DNA of 64,000 nucleotides from Pseudonocardia sp. HH130630-07 (lineage in GTDB: Bacteria; Actinomycetota; Actinomycetes; Mycobacteriales; Pseudonocardiaceae): the NCBI RefSeq assembly GCF_001698125.1, contig NZ_CP013854.1, positions 5,146,001 to 5,210,000 on the forward strand, given 5' to 3'. Below, piece after piece: positions 17,847-27,360 of the stretch. Below the pieces are notes generated by a model. That model was not told the origin of the DNA and ran no database searches. It saw nothing but the letters and a program-made list of their open reading frames with translations. Position 1 is the first letter of the stretch. Every line of letters starts with the position of its first letter. The position numbers and the translations under genes were made by a program.

Positions 17847-19318
17847 GCGCCGTGCCGAGCACCGGGAACGCACCGGCCCTGGCGCCCGCGGGGGCCGGGC
17901 ACCACATCGCGGGGGAGTGGGCGGACGGGCACGACGACCGCACCCTCGCCGTCGAGGACCCGTCGACCGGCTCGACCGTCGCGCACGTCGCCCGGGGGGA
18001 CGCGACCGACGTCGGCCGGGCGGTCGCCGCCGCGACGGTCGCGGCCCGTCGGCTGCGGTCCACGGCTCCGGCCGACCGTGGCCGGGCACTGCGGGCCCTC
18101 GCCGCGGAGGTGGACGGCGCCCGCGAGGAGCTGGCGCTGCTGGAGACGCGGGACACCGGCAAGCCGCTCTCGCTGAGCCGCTCCGAGATCGCCGGGTGCG
18201 TCGCCTACCTCGACTACTACGCCGGCGCCGCGGACAAGGTGCAGGGCGAGACGATCCCGCTCGGGCCCGGATCGCTGGCCTACACCGTCCGCGAGCCGGT
18301 CGGGGTGACCGGGCACATCGTCCCGTGGAACGCGCCGCTGTCGATGCTGTGCCGCAGCGTCGCCCCGGCGCTGGCGACCGGGAACGCCGCCGTCGTCAAG
18401 CCTGCGGAGCAGACCCCGCTCACCGCGCTGCGGTTCGCCGAGCTGGTGACGGCCGCCGGGTACCCGCCGGGGACGGTGAACGTCGTGACCGGGCTGGGCG
18501 CCGAGGCCGGGCACGCGCTGGCCGCGCACCCCGGCATCGGCTCGCTGACCTTCACCGGATCCGTCGCGACCGGGCGGGCGGTGCTGCGGGCCGCGGCCGA
18601 GCACATCACCCCGGTGGTCACCGAGCTCGGGGGCAAGTCCCCGCAGATCGTGTTCGCCGACGCGGACCTCGACGACGTGGCGGCCCAGGTGGTCACCGGG
18701 TTCACCGCCAACACCGGCCAGTACTGCGACGCCGGCTCCCGGCTGCTGGTGGCCCGGCCGGTCCAGGCGGAGCTGGTGGAACGGATCGTCGCGCGGGCCG
18801 CGGCGCTGAGCATCGGCCCGGGGATCGACGACCCGGACCTGGGCCCGCTGGTGTCGGCCGCGCACCGCGGGCGCGTCCAGGACTACGTCGACACCGGCGT
18901 CGCGGAGGGCGCCGTCGTGGTGGGGACACCCGGCCCGCTGCCGCCGGACGGGTACTTCTGTGCCCCGACGACGTTCACCGACGTCACCCCGGACATGCGG
19001 ATCGCCAGGGAGGAGATCTTCGGCCCGGTGCTCGCGGTGCTCCCGTTCGACGACGAGGACGGCGCCGTCGCGCTCGCCGACGCGACCGACTACGGGCTCG
19101 GCACCGGCATCCACACCCGCGACGTCGACCGGGCGCTGCGGATCGCCCACCGGGTCGACGCCGGCTACGTGATGATCAACGAGTACTTCGGCGGCGGCAC
19201 GGCCGTCCCGTTCGGCGGCACCGGCCTGAGCGGGACCGGGCGCGAACGGGGCCTGGTCGCCCTGGACAGCTACCTGACCCTCAAGACCGTCGTCGCCCGG
19301 ATCGCGCCGACGTCGTGA
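17843..19318 (+). CDS. Aldehyde dehydrogenase, betaine-aldehyde dehydrogenase-like
   Basis: A 491-residue ALDH with Asn163 in VPWNAP, FTGSVATG at 237-244, catalytic Glu261 in ELGGKS and Cys295 in NTGQYCDAGS. The sequence sits nearest the betaine-aldehyde / aminoaldehyde group by its PWNAPL and GQYC motifs. The GTG at 17843 overlaps the Rieske stop, so the two are coupled. It could make glycine betaine from betaine aldehyde or oxidise formaldehyde or semialdehyde released by demethylation. The exact substrate is not readable. Confidence 0.82.
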   Translation: MSAVPSTGNAPALAPAGAGHHIAGEWADGHDDRTLAVEDPSTGSTVAHVARGDATDVGRAVAAATVAARRLRSTAPADRGRALRALAAEVDGAREELALLETRDTGKPLSLSRSEIAGCVAYLDYYAGAADKVQGETIPLGPGSLAYTVREPVGVTGHIVPWNAPLSMLCRSVAPALATGNAAVVKPAEQTPLTALRFAELVTAAGYPPGTVNVVTGLGAEAGHALAAHPGIGSLTFTGSVATGRAVLRAAAEHITPVVTELGGKSPQIVFADADLDDVAAQVVTGFTANTGQYCDAGSRLLVARPVQAELVERIVARAAALSIGPGIDDPDLGPLVSAAHRGRVQDYVDTGVAEGAVVVGTPGPLPPDGYFCAPTTFTDVTPDMRIAREEIFGPVLAVLPFDDEDGAVALADATDYGLGTGIHTRDVDRALRIAHRVDAGYVMINEYFGGGTAVPFGGTGLSGTGRERGLVALDSYLTLKTVVARIAPTS

Positions 19319-19367
19319 GCACCGCCCGTGCGGCGACCCGACCGGACCCACCGAACGGAGGCACCCC

Positions 19368-20312
19368 GTGGAACTGATGATCACCGAGCGCCGGGACGAG
19401 GCCGACGGCGTCGTGTCACTGCGGCTGGAACGGGCCGACGGCGGCGAGCTGCCGCCGTGGCGGCCGGGTGCCCACGTCGACGTCACGCTCGACCCGGACC
19501 AGGGCCTCGTCCGCCAGTACTCGCTGTGCTCGGACCCCGATGATCCCGGCCGGTGGCGGCTCGGGATCCTGCGCGAGCCGGGCGGGCGCGGCGGGTCCGA
19601 GCACGTCTTCGACAAGCTGCACGGGGGCGACATCGTCGAGGTCGGCGAGCCGCGCAACCACTTCGCGCTGGAGCCGGCCCCGCGCTACGTGTTCGTCGCC
19701 GGCGGCATCGGGATCACCCCGATCCTGCCGATGATCGCCCACGCCGTGCGCACCGGTGCGGACTGGACGCTGCTCTACGGCGGCCGCAGCCGGTCGTCGA
19801 TGGCCTTCGTCGACGAGCTGGCCGGGCACGGCGACCGGGTGCGGATCGCCCCGCAGGACGAGTCCGGACTGCTGGACCTGGGCCCGCTGCTCGACGTGCC
19901 GGTGCCGGGGACGCTGGTGTACGCCTGCGGACCGGCGGCGCTGCTCGACGCCGTCGACGCCCGGATGCCCGGCTGGCCGCCCGGGAGCCTGCGGGTCGAA
20001 CGGTTCAGCCCGGTCGTTCCCGCCGCCACCGGCCCGGACGGGGCGTTCGAGGTCGAGTTCGTGGCCAGCGGTGTCACGGTCACGGTGCCGCCGGACCGCA
20101 GCATCCTCACGGTGGCGGAGGAGTCCGGGATCCTGGCCGACTGGTCCTGCCGGGAGGGCACCTGCGGATCCTGTGAGGTCCCGATGCTGGGCGGCCGGGC
20201 CGAGCACCGGGACTCCGTGCTCACCGGCTCCGAACAGGGGGCCCAGGACTGCCTGATGATCTGCGTGTCCCGGGCCGAGGCGGGCTGCCCGCTGCTGCGG
20301 ATCGATCTCTGA
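19368..20312 (+). CDS. FMN / 2Fe-2S oxidoreductase, Rieske oxygenase reductase (phthalate dioxygenase reductase type)
   Basis: A 314-residue class IA reductase. An N-terminal flavin domain with RQYSLCSDP (about 45-53) leads to the NAD domain (FVAGGIGITPILPM, about 106-119, and LVYACGP) and a C-terminal plant-type ferredoxin with CREGTCGSCEVP and a later Cys in CLMICVSRA. This order is that of phthalate dioxygenase reductase and GbcB-like partners. It passes electrons from NAD(P)H to the Rieske protein encoded at 16533. GTG at 19368 has CGGAGG 7 nt upstream. A strong hairpin at 20325-20367 ends the cluster. Confidence 0.9.
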   Translation: MELMITERRDEADGVVSLRLERADGGELPPWRPGAHVDVTLDPDQGLVRQYSLCSDPDDPGRWRLGILREPGGRGGSEHVFDKLHGGDIVEVGEPRNHFALEPAPRYVFVAGGIGITPILPMIAHAVRTGADWTLLYGGRSRSSMAFVDELAGHGDRVRIAPQDESGLLDLGPLLDVPVPGTLVYACGPAALLDAVDARMPGWPPGSLRVERFSPVVPAATGPDGAFEVEFVASGVTVTVPPDRSILTVAEESGILADWSCREGTCGSCEVPMLGGRAEHRDSVLTGSEQGAQDCLMICVSRAEAGCPLLRIDL

Positions 20313-20324
20313 CGCCGGAGGGTG

Positions 20325-20367
20325 CCCGCCCGGGTGGCCCCACCCCCGCGGGGGCCACCCGGGCGGG
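20325..20367. terminator. Very strong hairpin between convergent genes
   Basis: A perfect 17-bp stem (20325-20341 with 20351-20367) and a 9-nt loop. There is no T-tract, which is usual in actinobacteria. It lies between the reductase gene and the convergent small secreted protein gene, so it probably stops transcription from both sides. Confidence 0.85.
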
Positions 20368-20378
20368 AGGCCGGTGGG

Positions 20379-20726
20379 TCAGGGGGACGTCGGCCGCAGC
20401 TCGCCGGCCGGTGCGCAGACCCGGATCGGTTCGCTCGTCACGGGCCCGCCGGGTGCCGCGTGCACCGGCTCCCCGGGAACGGCGGGACCGGCCGGGCGGA
20501 ACGGCTCGCCGGGGCGGACGGGCTCCGCCGGGCGGGCCGGCCCGGCCGGAACGGCCTCGAGGTCGCCGCGGGTCAGCGCCACCCCGTCGGCGCACACGGT
20601 GGCGTCGACCGGCTGCGGCCCGGCGGGGTCGGCGTGCGCCGCGGCGGCCGTGCCGAGCACGGCGAGCCCGGTGATCGCCGTGGTCACGGCGACGGCGCCG
20701 AGTGTGGACCGGATCCTGCTGCGCAT
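20379..20726 (-). CDS. Small secreted protein of unknown function
   Basis: 115 residues. It has a typical Sec signal peptide: basic MRSRIR, a hydrophobic stretch and the cleavage-type AAAAHADP near residue 32. The mature part of about 83 residues holds two Cys (VCADGV and RVCAPA), probably one disulfide, and a central run of PGEP/RPGEP-like proline repeats. I do not recognise a family. It is divergent from the two-component system at 20864, with a shared 137-bp regulatory region that contains an inverted repeat, so it may be a target of that system. Confidence 0.7.
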   Translation of the reverse strand: MRSRIRSTLGAVAVTTAITGLAVLGTAAAAHADPAGPQPVDATVCADGVALTRGDLEAVPAGPARPAEPVRPGEPFRPAGPAVPGEPVHAAPGGPVTSEPIRVCAPAGELRPTSP

Positions 20727-20803
20727 GATGTCTCGCTCTCGTGTCGTGGACGACCACCGGACCGGTGGTGTGCACCGAGCCTGTCCGGCCGGCCTGAGCC
20801 CAC

Positions 20804-20831
20804 CCTGAAGATCGCCGAACGCGTCTTCAGG
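20804..20831. promoter_or_regulatory. Inverted repeat upstream of two-component genes
   Basis: CCTGAAGA (20804-20811) and TCTTCAGG (20824-20831) are perfect 8-bp arms with a 12-nt spacer. The right arm is followed by TTCACC, giving a TCAGG/TTCAC tandem. It lies between the divergent small secreted protein and response regulator genes and is a good candidate site for the OmpR-type regulator itself. Confidence 0.5.
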
Positions 20832-20863
20832 TTCACCACAGCCGCGCCTGCCAGGCTGTGCCG

Positions 20864-21532
20864 ATGCGGGCGCTGCTGGTCGACGACGACAGACGACTGA
20901 CCGAACTGCTGCACCGCGGCCTCGCCGGTGAGGGCTTCGCCGTCGATGTCGCCCACGACGGCCGGGACGGCCTCTGGCTGGCCGGGGAGCACGCCTACGA
21001 CGTCATCGTGCTGGACGTGATGCTGCCCCGGCTCAACGGCTACACGGTGTGCGCCCGGCTGCGCGCGGCGGAGAACTGGACGCCGGTGCTCATGCTCACG
21101 GCCAAGGACGGCGTGCACGACGAGGCCGAGGCGCTCGACACCGGCGCGGACGACTACCTGGCCAAGCCCTTCTCCTACGTGGTCCTGCTGGCCCGGCTGC
21201 GCGCCCTGGTCCGCAGGGGTGCCCCGGCCCGCCCGGTGGCGCTCGTCGTCGGTGATCTGACGCTGGAGCCCGCCGGGCGCCGGTGCCGGCGCGGGGACGT
21301 GGCGATCCCGCTCACGCCGAAGGAGTTCGCCGTCCTGCACGGCCTGGCCCGGCGGCCGGGGGAGATCGTGTCGAAGCAGGAGTTGATCGAGCGGGCGTGG
21401 GACTTCGCCTACACCGGCGACCCGAACATCGTCGAGGTCTACGTCAGCGCGCTCCGCCGCAAGATCGACGCCCCGTTCGGGCGATCGTCGCTGGTCACGG
21501 TGCGCGGTGCCGGCTACCGGCTGGACGCCTGA
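20864..21532 (+). CDS. OmpR/PhoB-family response regulator
   Basis: 222 residues. The receiver domain has acidic DDD at 7-9, phospho-acceptor Asp51 in VIVLDVMLP, Thr in MLTAKDG and Lys in LAKPFSY. The winged-helix output domain spans about 125-222, with LTPKEFAVLHGLARRPGEIVS and VEVYVSALRRKID. The ATG at 20864 is preferred; a GTG lies two codons upstream. It is followed 1 bp later by its sensor kinase. The signal is unknown. Confidence 0.92.
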   Translation: MRALLVDDDRRLTELLHRGLAGEGFAVDVAHDGRDGLWLAGEHAYDVIVLDVMLPRLNGYTVCARLRAAENWTPVLMLTAKDGVHDEAEALDTGADDYLAKPFSYVVLLARLRALVRRGAPARPVALVVGDLTLEPAGRRCRRGDVAIPLTPKEFAVLHGLARRPGEIVSKQELIERAWDFAYTGDPNIVEVYVSALRRKIDAPFGRSSLVTVRGAGYRLDA

Positions 21533-21533
21533 G

Positions 21534-22733
21534 GTGCGCGGCTGGTCGGTGCGGGTGCGCACCACCCTGCTGGCGACGACGGTCGTCGCCGTCGCGCTGG
21601 GTGCCGCGGCCGCCGTCCTGGTCGGCGTCCTGTCGGCGAGCCTGACCGCGACCGTCCAGGACGAGGCCGCCCGCTGGGCCCGGGCCACGGCCGTGGAGAT
21701 CCAGCGGTCCCCGGCCGGTGCCGCCGTGCCGGGGGTGCGGGTCGTCACCGATCCCGCGCAGTCACCGGGGGAGCCCGCTGCCGGGTACGTGTCGCGGTCC
21801 GAGCCGGTCACGTTGCCCTCCGGCCCGGTCGTGGTCGAGGCGCGGGCCTCGCTGCAACCGGTGCAGGTCGCCCTGGACACCCTGTGGTCGATCCTGCTGC
21901 CGGGCATCCCGGCGCTGCTGGTGCTGGTCGGCGGCCTGACCTGGCTGACGGTCGGGCGCACGCTCGCCCCGGTCGCCGCGATCCGCCGGGAGCTGGCCGC
22001 CATCACCACGACCGACCTGCACCGCCGGGTCCCGGTCCCGGCGGGCGGCGACGAGATCGCGGCACTGGCGTCGACGACGAACGCCACGCTGGACCGCCTG
22101 GAGCACGCCGTCGACCGGCACCGCCGCTTCGTCGCCGACGCGGCGCACGAGCTCCGCAGCCCGCTGGCCGTGCTGCGGGCCCGGCTGGAGATCGCACCGA
22201 CCCGGGCGGCACTGGCCGACGTCGAGCACGTCTCGCGACTGGCCGACGACCTGCTGCTGCTCGCCCGGCTCGACGCGGGGGAGCCGCCGGAGCGCGGCCC
22301 GGTCGAGCTCGGTCAGGTCGTCGCGGAGGAGGCGGCCCGGCCCCGCGGCCGGGCGGGGGTCGAGGTCCGGTTGCGGGTGGAGCCCGGTCCGGTGGTGCCC
22401 GGCTCGGCGCCGCAGCTGCGCCGCCTGACGGCCAACCTGGTCGACAACGCCGTCCGGCACGCCACCCGGGAGGTCGAGGTGCGGCTCAGCGGGAACGGCG
22501 AGGCCGCGACGCTCGACGTCCTCGACGACGGCGCCGGGGTGCCCGACGCGGACCGGGAGACCGTGTTCGACCGCTTCACCCGGCTCGACGAGGCCCGCAG
22601 CCGCGACGCCGGCGGGTCCGGGCTGGGGCTGGCGATCGCCAGGGAGATCGCCGAGCGGCACGGTGGCAGCCTCGTCGTGGTGCCCGGGGCCGGGCGCGGG
22701 CACCTGCGCGCCGTCCTGCCGCTGGGCGGATGA
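21534..22733 (+). CDS. Membrane sensor histidine kinase
   Basis: 399 residues. Two membrane segments (about 10-35 and 118-142) flank a short extracytoplasmic domain of about 80 residues. A HAMP-like segment follows, then the H-box ADAAHELRSPLAVLRARL with the phospho-accepting His, the N-box NLVDNAVRHA, DDGAGVPD and GGSGLGLAIA. The start is GTG at 21534, one base after the response regulator stop. The two form a classic orthodox pair. The small sensor domain gives no hint of ligand. Confidence 0.92.
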   Translation: MRGWSVRVRTTLLATTVVAVALGAAAAVLVGVLSASLTATVQDEAARWARATAVEIQRSPAGAAVPGVRVVTDPAQSPGEPAAGYVSRSEPVTLPSGPVVVEARASLQPVQVALDTLWSILLPGIPALLVLVGGLTWLTVGRTLAPVAAIRRELAAITTTDLHRRVPVPAGGDEIAALASTTNATLDRLEHAVDRHRRFVADAAHELRSPLAVLRARLEIAPTRAALADVEHVSRLADDLLLLARLDAGEPPERGPVELGQVVAEEAARPRGRAGVEVRLRVEPGPVVPGSAPQLRRLTANLVDNAVRHATREVEVRLSGNGEAATLDVLDDGAGVPDADRETVFDRFTRLDEARSRDAGGSGLGLAIAREIAERHGGSLVVVPGAGRGHLRAVLPLGG

Positions 22734-22740
22734 TCGGGGG

Positions 22741-23994
22741 TCACGGTCGTGCTCGGCCGGGTCCGCGCGCGCCGGATCCGGGCGGGGCCGGCTGTGGAGC
22801 AGGCGGATCCGTCGGCTGCGAGAGACCGGTGGCGGCCGCCGCCGACGCGACGGCCGCCGCAGCCACCAGCGCGAGGCCCGTCCAGCCGATCCAGGAGATG
22901 GCCGCGGCACCGAAGGCGGTCCCGAGGCTCCCGCCGACGAAGTAGACGACCATGTAGGCGCTGTTGAACCGGGCCGGTGCGGCCGCGTCGATCGCCAGCA
23001 CGGTGCTCTGGTTGGCCACCTGGGCAGCGAACAGGCCCGCGTCGAACAGCGCCAGGCACACGAGCGTCACCACCGTGCTCGCGAGCCCGAACCCCACCGC
23101 GACGGCTGCGGCCGCGGCCGCAGCGAGCCCGACGAGGATCACCCGGCGGGCGCCGACACGGTCGGTCCACGTGCCCGCGATCCGGGTCGCCGGGATCCCG
23201 GCGAGACCGGCCAGTGCGTAGAGGCCGATCTGCTCGGCCGAGTAGGAGTACGGGGCCTCGGAGAGCGCCACCGCGATGCCGGCCCACACCGCGCAGAACG
23301 CGAAGAACCACAGTGCTCCGCGCAGTGCCGCGCTCCGCAGGGCCGGGTGGCGGACGACCAGGCCGGGCACCGACCGCAACGTGGGCAGATAACCGCGCCC
23401 GCTGCTCCCGGCGGTGGCCGACGGAAGGGCCGTCAGGCAGCAGGCGGCGGCGAGACCGCAGGCGGCGGCGAAGACGAGCAGCATCCCGCGCCAGCCGAGC
23501 TGGTCGGCGAGCCACCCACCCACGATCCGGCCGACGAGGATCCCGGCCGGGATCCCCGCGGTCACCATCCCCAGGACCGTCGCCCGCCGCCGTGGAGCGG
23601 CCAGCCTGCCGGCGACCGAGCTGAGGCCCGCTCCGACGGCCGAGCACATCCCGACCACCGCGACGACCGGGCCCAGCGCGGCGGCGCCACCCACCGTCGC
23701 GCCGAGAGCGAGCGCACCCCCGAGGACCCCGAACTGTGCGGCGAGGATCCGCGACGGAGCGAACCTGTCGACCAGCGGCACGAGGACGACGAGACCGACC
23801 AGGTATCCGACGGGGCCGCACGCGAGTGCGATCCCGACGCCGGTGATGTGCACGCCGAGCGATCCCGCCACGTCCGCGATCGCGGGCTGCAGCGGATACA
23901 TCGTCGAGGTCCCGAGGGCGGCGGCGATCGACATGAACAGGATGACGGGCCCGCTGAGGAGCGGGGGCGGCTGAGCGTCGGTGTCTGTCTGCAC
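22741..23994 (-). CDS. MFS transporter (drug/metabolite exporter-like)
   Basis: 417 residues with about 12 hydrophobic segments. The motif between TM2 and TM3 is LVPLVDRFAPSRIL, and the matching one in the second half is AGTWTDRVGARRVIL, as in major facilitator antiporters. The Ala-rich C-terminus ends in a Pro/Gly/Arg tail. It is convergent with the histidine kinase (7-bp gap). The substrate is not readable. Confidence 0.82.
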   Translation of the reverse strand: MQTDTDAQPPPLLSGPVILFMSIAAALGTSTMYPLQPAIADVAGSLGVHITGVGIALACGPVGYLVGLVVLVPLVDRFAPSRILAAQFGVLGGALALGATVGGAAALGPVVAVVGMCSAVGAGLSSVAGRLAAPRRRATVLGMVTAGIPAGILVGRIVGGWLADQLGWRGMLLVFAAACGLAAACCLTALPSATAGSSGRGYLPTLRSVPGLVVRHPALRSAALRGALWFFAFCAVWAGIAVALSEAPYSYSAEQIGLYALAGLAGIPATRIAGTWTDRVGARRVILVGLAAAAAAAVAVGFGLASTVVTLVCLALFDAGLFAAQVANQSTVLAIDAAAPARFNSAYMVVYFVGGSLGTAFGAAAISWIGWTGLALVAAAAVASAAAATGLSQPTDPPAPQPAPPGSGARGPGRARP

Positions 23995-24136
23995 CCGAGC
24001 GACCGTAAGGAGGCACGAGCGGCGGTACTGGCGGGAATCCGACCCGGACGTCCGCCCGGGGTGGCGACAGCGGGGGAGGCATCGGCCGGGCGCCGCCGGC
24101 GGCCGCAGGGCTCCTCGAGACCCCGTGCGGCGAAGA

Positions 24137-24182
24137 TTTGTACTAACAAAGCATTGACCCAGCGATGTCGGCAGCGTACACC
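24137..24182 (+). promoter_or_regulatory. Operator palindrome and promoter of sugar ABC operon
   Basis: TTTGT-ACTA-ACAAA (24137-24150) is a perfect palindrome just upstream of a -35 TTGACC (24154-24159). A 17-nt spacer leads to TACACC (24177-24182) as the -10. The lipoprotein gene starts about 100 bp further on. The site suits a LacI- or ROK-type repressor of sugar uptake; no such regulator gene is adjacent. Confidence 0.5.
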
Positions 24183-24285
24183 TGTGCGTGGCTCACATCA
24201 CTTTCGTTCAGTGGAGGTGGGGAGGGCCCGACCGCCACCGGTTCGCGGCACGGTCGCCGTGAGACACAGAGAGAACTGATGCTCG

Positions 24286-25257
24286 ATGAGGAGTAGTCGT
24301 ACGATCTTCGCCACCGCGATCGCCGCGGTGAGCGTCCTGGCCCTCGCTGCGTGCAGCAGCCAGGGCGGGGCACAGGCAGAGAACTCCGATGCCACCAGTC
24401 AGCGCTACGTGGTCGCGATGGTCACCCACGAGTCCCCGGGTGACTCCTTCTGGGACAAGGTCCGCGCCGGTGCCGAGCAGGCGGCCCAGGACCTGAACGT
24501 GGAGCTGCGCTACTCCAACGACCCCGACGGCGGCCGGCAGGCCACCCTGGTCCAGAGCGCGATCGACTCCCAGGTCGACGGCGTGGCCGTGACCCTGTCC
24601 CAGGCCGACCAGGTCGGCCCGGCCGTGCAGAAGGCCGCGCAGGCGGGCATCCCCACCGTCGCGTTCAACTCGGGCATCGACGTCTACACCGACTACGACG
24701 TCAAGATGTACTTCGGCTCCGACGAGAACCTGGCCGGTCAGACCGCCGGGCAGCGCATCGCCGCCGACGGCGGGGGCAAGACCCTCTGCGTCGTGCACGA
24801 GCAGGGCTCGGTCGCGCTCGAGGCACGCTGCGCCGGTGTGAAGTCGGCCGACCCCGACACGGAGAACCTGCAGGTCAACGGCACCGACCTGCCGTCGGTC
24901 CAGCAGACCATCGGCGCCAAGCTGCAGCAGGACCCCTCGATCACCCACGTGGTGACCCTCAGCGCCCCGGTCGCCCAGGCGACGCTGCAGGCCAAGACCT
25001 CCTCGGGCAGCCAGGCCAAGGTGATCACCTTCGACCTGAACGCCGAGATCGCCAAGGCCGTCCAGGACGGCCAGATCGAGTTCTCGATCGACCAGCAGCC
25101 CTACGTGCAGGGCTACATGGCCGTCCAGACCCTCTGGCTGAACATCACCAACGGCAACGACCTCGGCGGCGGCAAGCCGGTCCTGACCGGGCCGTCGTTC
25201 GTCGACAGCTCCAACATCGCCCAGATCGCCCCGTTCGCGGAGAAGAACACCCGCTGA
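24286..25257 (+). CDS. Sugar ABC transporter substrate-binding lipoprotein (ribose-binding family)
   Basis: 323 residues. The lipoprotein signal peptide has lipobox LALAAC (Cys about 23). The periplasmic-binding type 1 fold shows VTHESPGDSFWDKVRAGAEQAA near 45, VDGVAVTLSQAD near 98 and VITFDLNAE near 247. This is the RbsB/FrcB type that binds monosaccharides or sugar alcohols. It starts an operon with a permease and a single-domain ATPase. A stem-loop follows the gene, which fits the usual excess of binding protein over permease. Confidence 0.88.
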   Translation: MRSSRTIFATAIAAVSVLALAACSSQGGAQAENSDATSQRYVVAMVTHESPGDSFWDKVRAGAEQAAQDLNVELRYSNDPDGGRQATLVQSAIDSQVDGVAVTLSQADQVGPAVQKAAQAGIPTVAFNSGIDVYTDYDVKMYFGSDENLAGQTAGQRIAADGGGKTLCVVHEQGSVALEARCAGVKSADPDTENLQVNGTDLPSVQQTIGAKLQQDPSITHVVTLSAPVAQATLQAKTSSGSQAKVITFDLNAEIAKAVQDGQIEFSIDQQPYVQGYMAVQTLWLNITNGNDLGGGKPVLTGPSFVDSSNIAQIAPFAEKNTR

Positions 25258-25264
25258 CCCCTCT

Positions 25265-25297
25265 CCCGTCGCCGCGGCCCCGGGTCGCGGCGACGGG
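25265..25297 (+). terminator. Intra-operon hairpin after the binding-protein gene
   Basis: A perfect 12-bp stem (25265-25276 with 25286-25297) and a 9-nt loop lie between the binding-protein and permease genes. It probably protects or attenuates the message so that the binding protein is made in excess. Confidence 0.65.
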
Positions 25298-25328
25298 GAG
25301 GCCCGTCCCCTGCTCAGGAGTGCATGCG

Positions 25329-26390
25329 ATGAGCCCGACCGTCGCGACCTCGACCACCGCCACCCAGAAGCCGGACGAGCCGGTTCGCGTGCAGCGCTCG
25401 CTGGGTGCCCGGATCCTGTCCCGACCCGAGATCGGCGCCGCCCTGGCCGCGCTGGTCATCTTCGTCTTCTTCTGCGTCGTCGCCCCGCCGTTCCGGACCG
25501 TGGAGGCTCTGTCCACGGTCCTCTACTCCGCCTCCACCATCGGCATCGTCGCCCTGGGCGTCGCGCTGCTCATGATCGGCGGCGAGTTCGACCTGTCCTC
25601 CGGTGTCGCGGTCACCTCGGCCGCGCTCACCTCGGCGATGATCAGCTACCAGCTCTCGCTCAACGTGTGGGCCGGCGTCCTGATCAGCCTGCTGTTCGCG
25701 CTCGCCATCGGCTTCGCCAACGGGTGGCTGCTCGTCCGCACCAGGCTGCCGAGCTTCCTCATCACGCTGTCGACCTTCTTCGTGCTCCAGGGCGTCAACC
25801 TCGGTGTCACCAAGCTGATCACCGGGACCGTCGCCACCACCAACATCGACGAGCTGGACGGTTTCGACTCCGCCCGTGCGCTGTTCGCCGGCGACATCCC
25901 GCTGGGCTTCATGACCCTCAAGGCCTCGGTGCTGTGGTGGGGGGTGTTCGTGGCCATCGCGTCGTGGTTGCTGCTGCGCACCCGCACCGGGAACTGGATC
26001 TTCGCCGTCGGCGGTAACCAGGACTCCGCGCGGGCCGTCGGTGTCCCGGTCACCCGCGTCAAGATCGGCCTGTTCATGGGCGTCGCGTTCTGCGCCTGGT
26101 TCCTCGGCCAGCACCTGTTGCTGAACTTCTCCACCGTGCAGGCCGGTCTCGGCGTGGGTAACGAGCTCATCTACATCGTGGCCGCCGTCGTCGGCGGCGC
26201 CCTGCTCACCGGCGGCTTCGGCTCCGCGCTCGGTTCGGCCATCGGCGCGTTCATCTTCGGCATGACCACCCAGGGCATCGTCTACGCCGGTTGGGACCCG
26301 AACTGGTTCAAGACCTTCCTGGGCGTGATGCTGCTGATCGCCGTCCTGGTCAACCTCTACATCAAGAACTCGGCCACCCGGCGCAAGTGA
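25329..26390 (+). CDS. Sugar ABC transporter permease (BPD_transp_2 family)
   Basis: 353 residues with about 9-10 hydrophobic segments, of the RbsC/FrcC type. The conserved segment LLMIGGEFDLSSGVAVTSAA lies near 80 (ribose-type permeases have IGGIDLSVG here), and the coupling-region motif AVGGNQDSARAVGVPVTRVK near 230. ATG at 25329 has AGGAG 8 nt upstream; the frame opens slightly earlier. It is followed 16 bp later by the ATPase gene. Confidence 0.9.
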   Translation: MSPTVATSTTATQKPDEPVRVQRSLGARILSRPEIGAALAALVIFVFFCVVAPPFRTVEALSTVLYSASTIGIVALGVALLMIGGEFDLSSGVAVTSAALTSAMISYQLSLNVWAGVLISLLFALAIGFANGWLLVRTRLPSFLITLSTFFVLQGVNLGVTKLITGTVATTNIDELDGFDSARALFAGDIPLGFMTLKASVLWWGVFVAIASWLLLRTRTGNWIFAVGGNQDSARAVGVPVTRVKIGLFMGVAFCAWFLGQHLLLNFSTVQAGLGVGNELIYIVAAVVGGALLTGGFGSALGSAIGAFIFGMTTQGIVYAGWDPNWFKTFLGVMLLIAVLVNLYIKNSATRRK

Positions 26391-26406
26391 GGAAGGACGA
26401 CCCACG

Positions 26407-27222
<816 letters not shown>

Positions 27223-27241
27223 TCCGTCCGCAGCGTGGCGA

Positions 27242-27267
27242 CCCCACCGGCCCGCTCGCCGGTGGGG
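27242..27267 (+). terminator. Hairpin terminator of the sugar ABC operon
   Basis: A perfect 10-bp stem (CCCCACCGGC with GCCGGTGGGG) and a 6-nt loop, 20 bp after the ATPase stop. There is no T-tract. Confidence 0.75.
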
Positions 27268-27360
27268 CTCCCCGGCGGAGTGCCACGATCGTGCAGTAGA
27301 TGTACACATGCAAAGAGTGCATCGAAGTGCGGGCGATCGGGCCCGTGGGGAGGAGACCTG

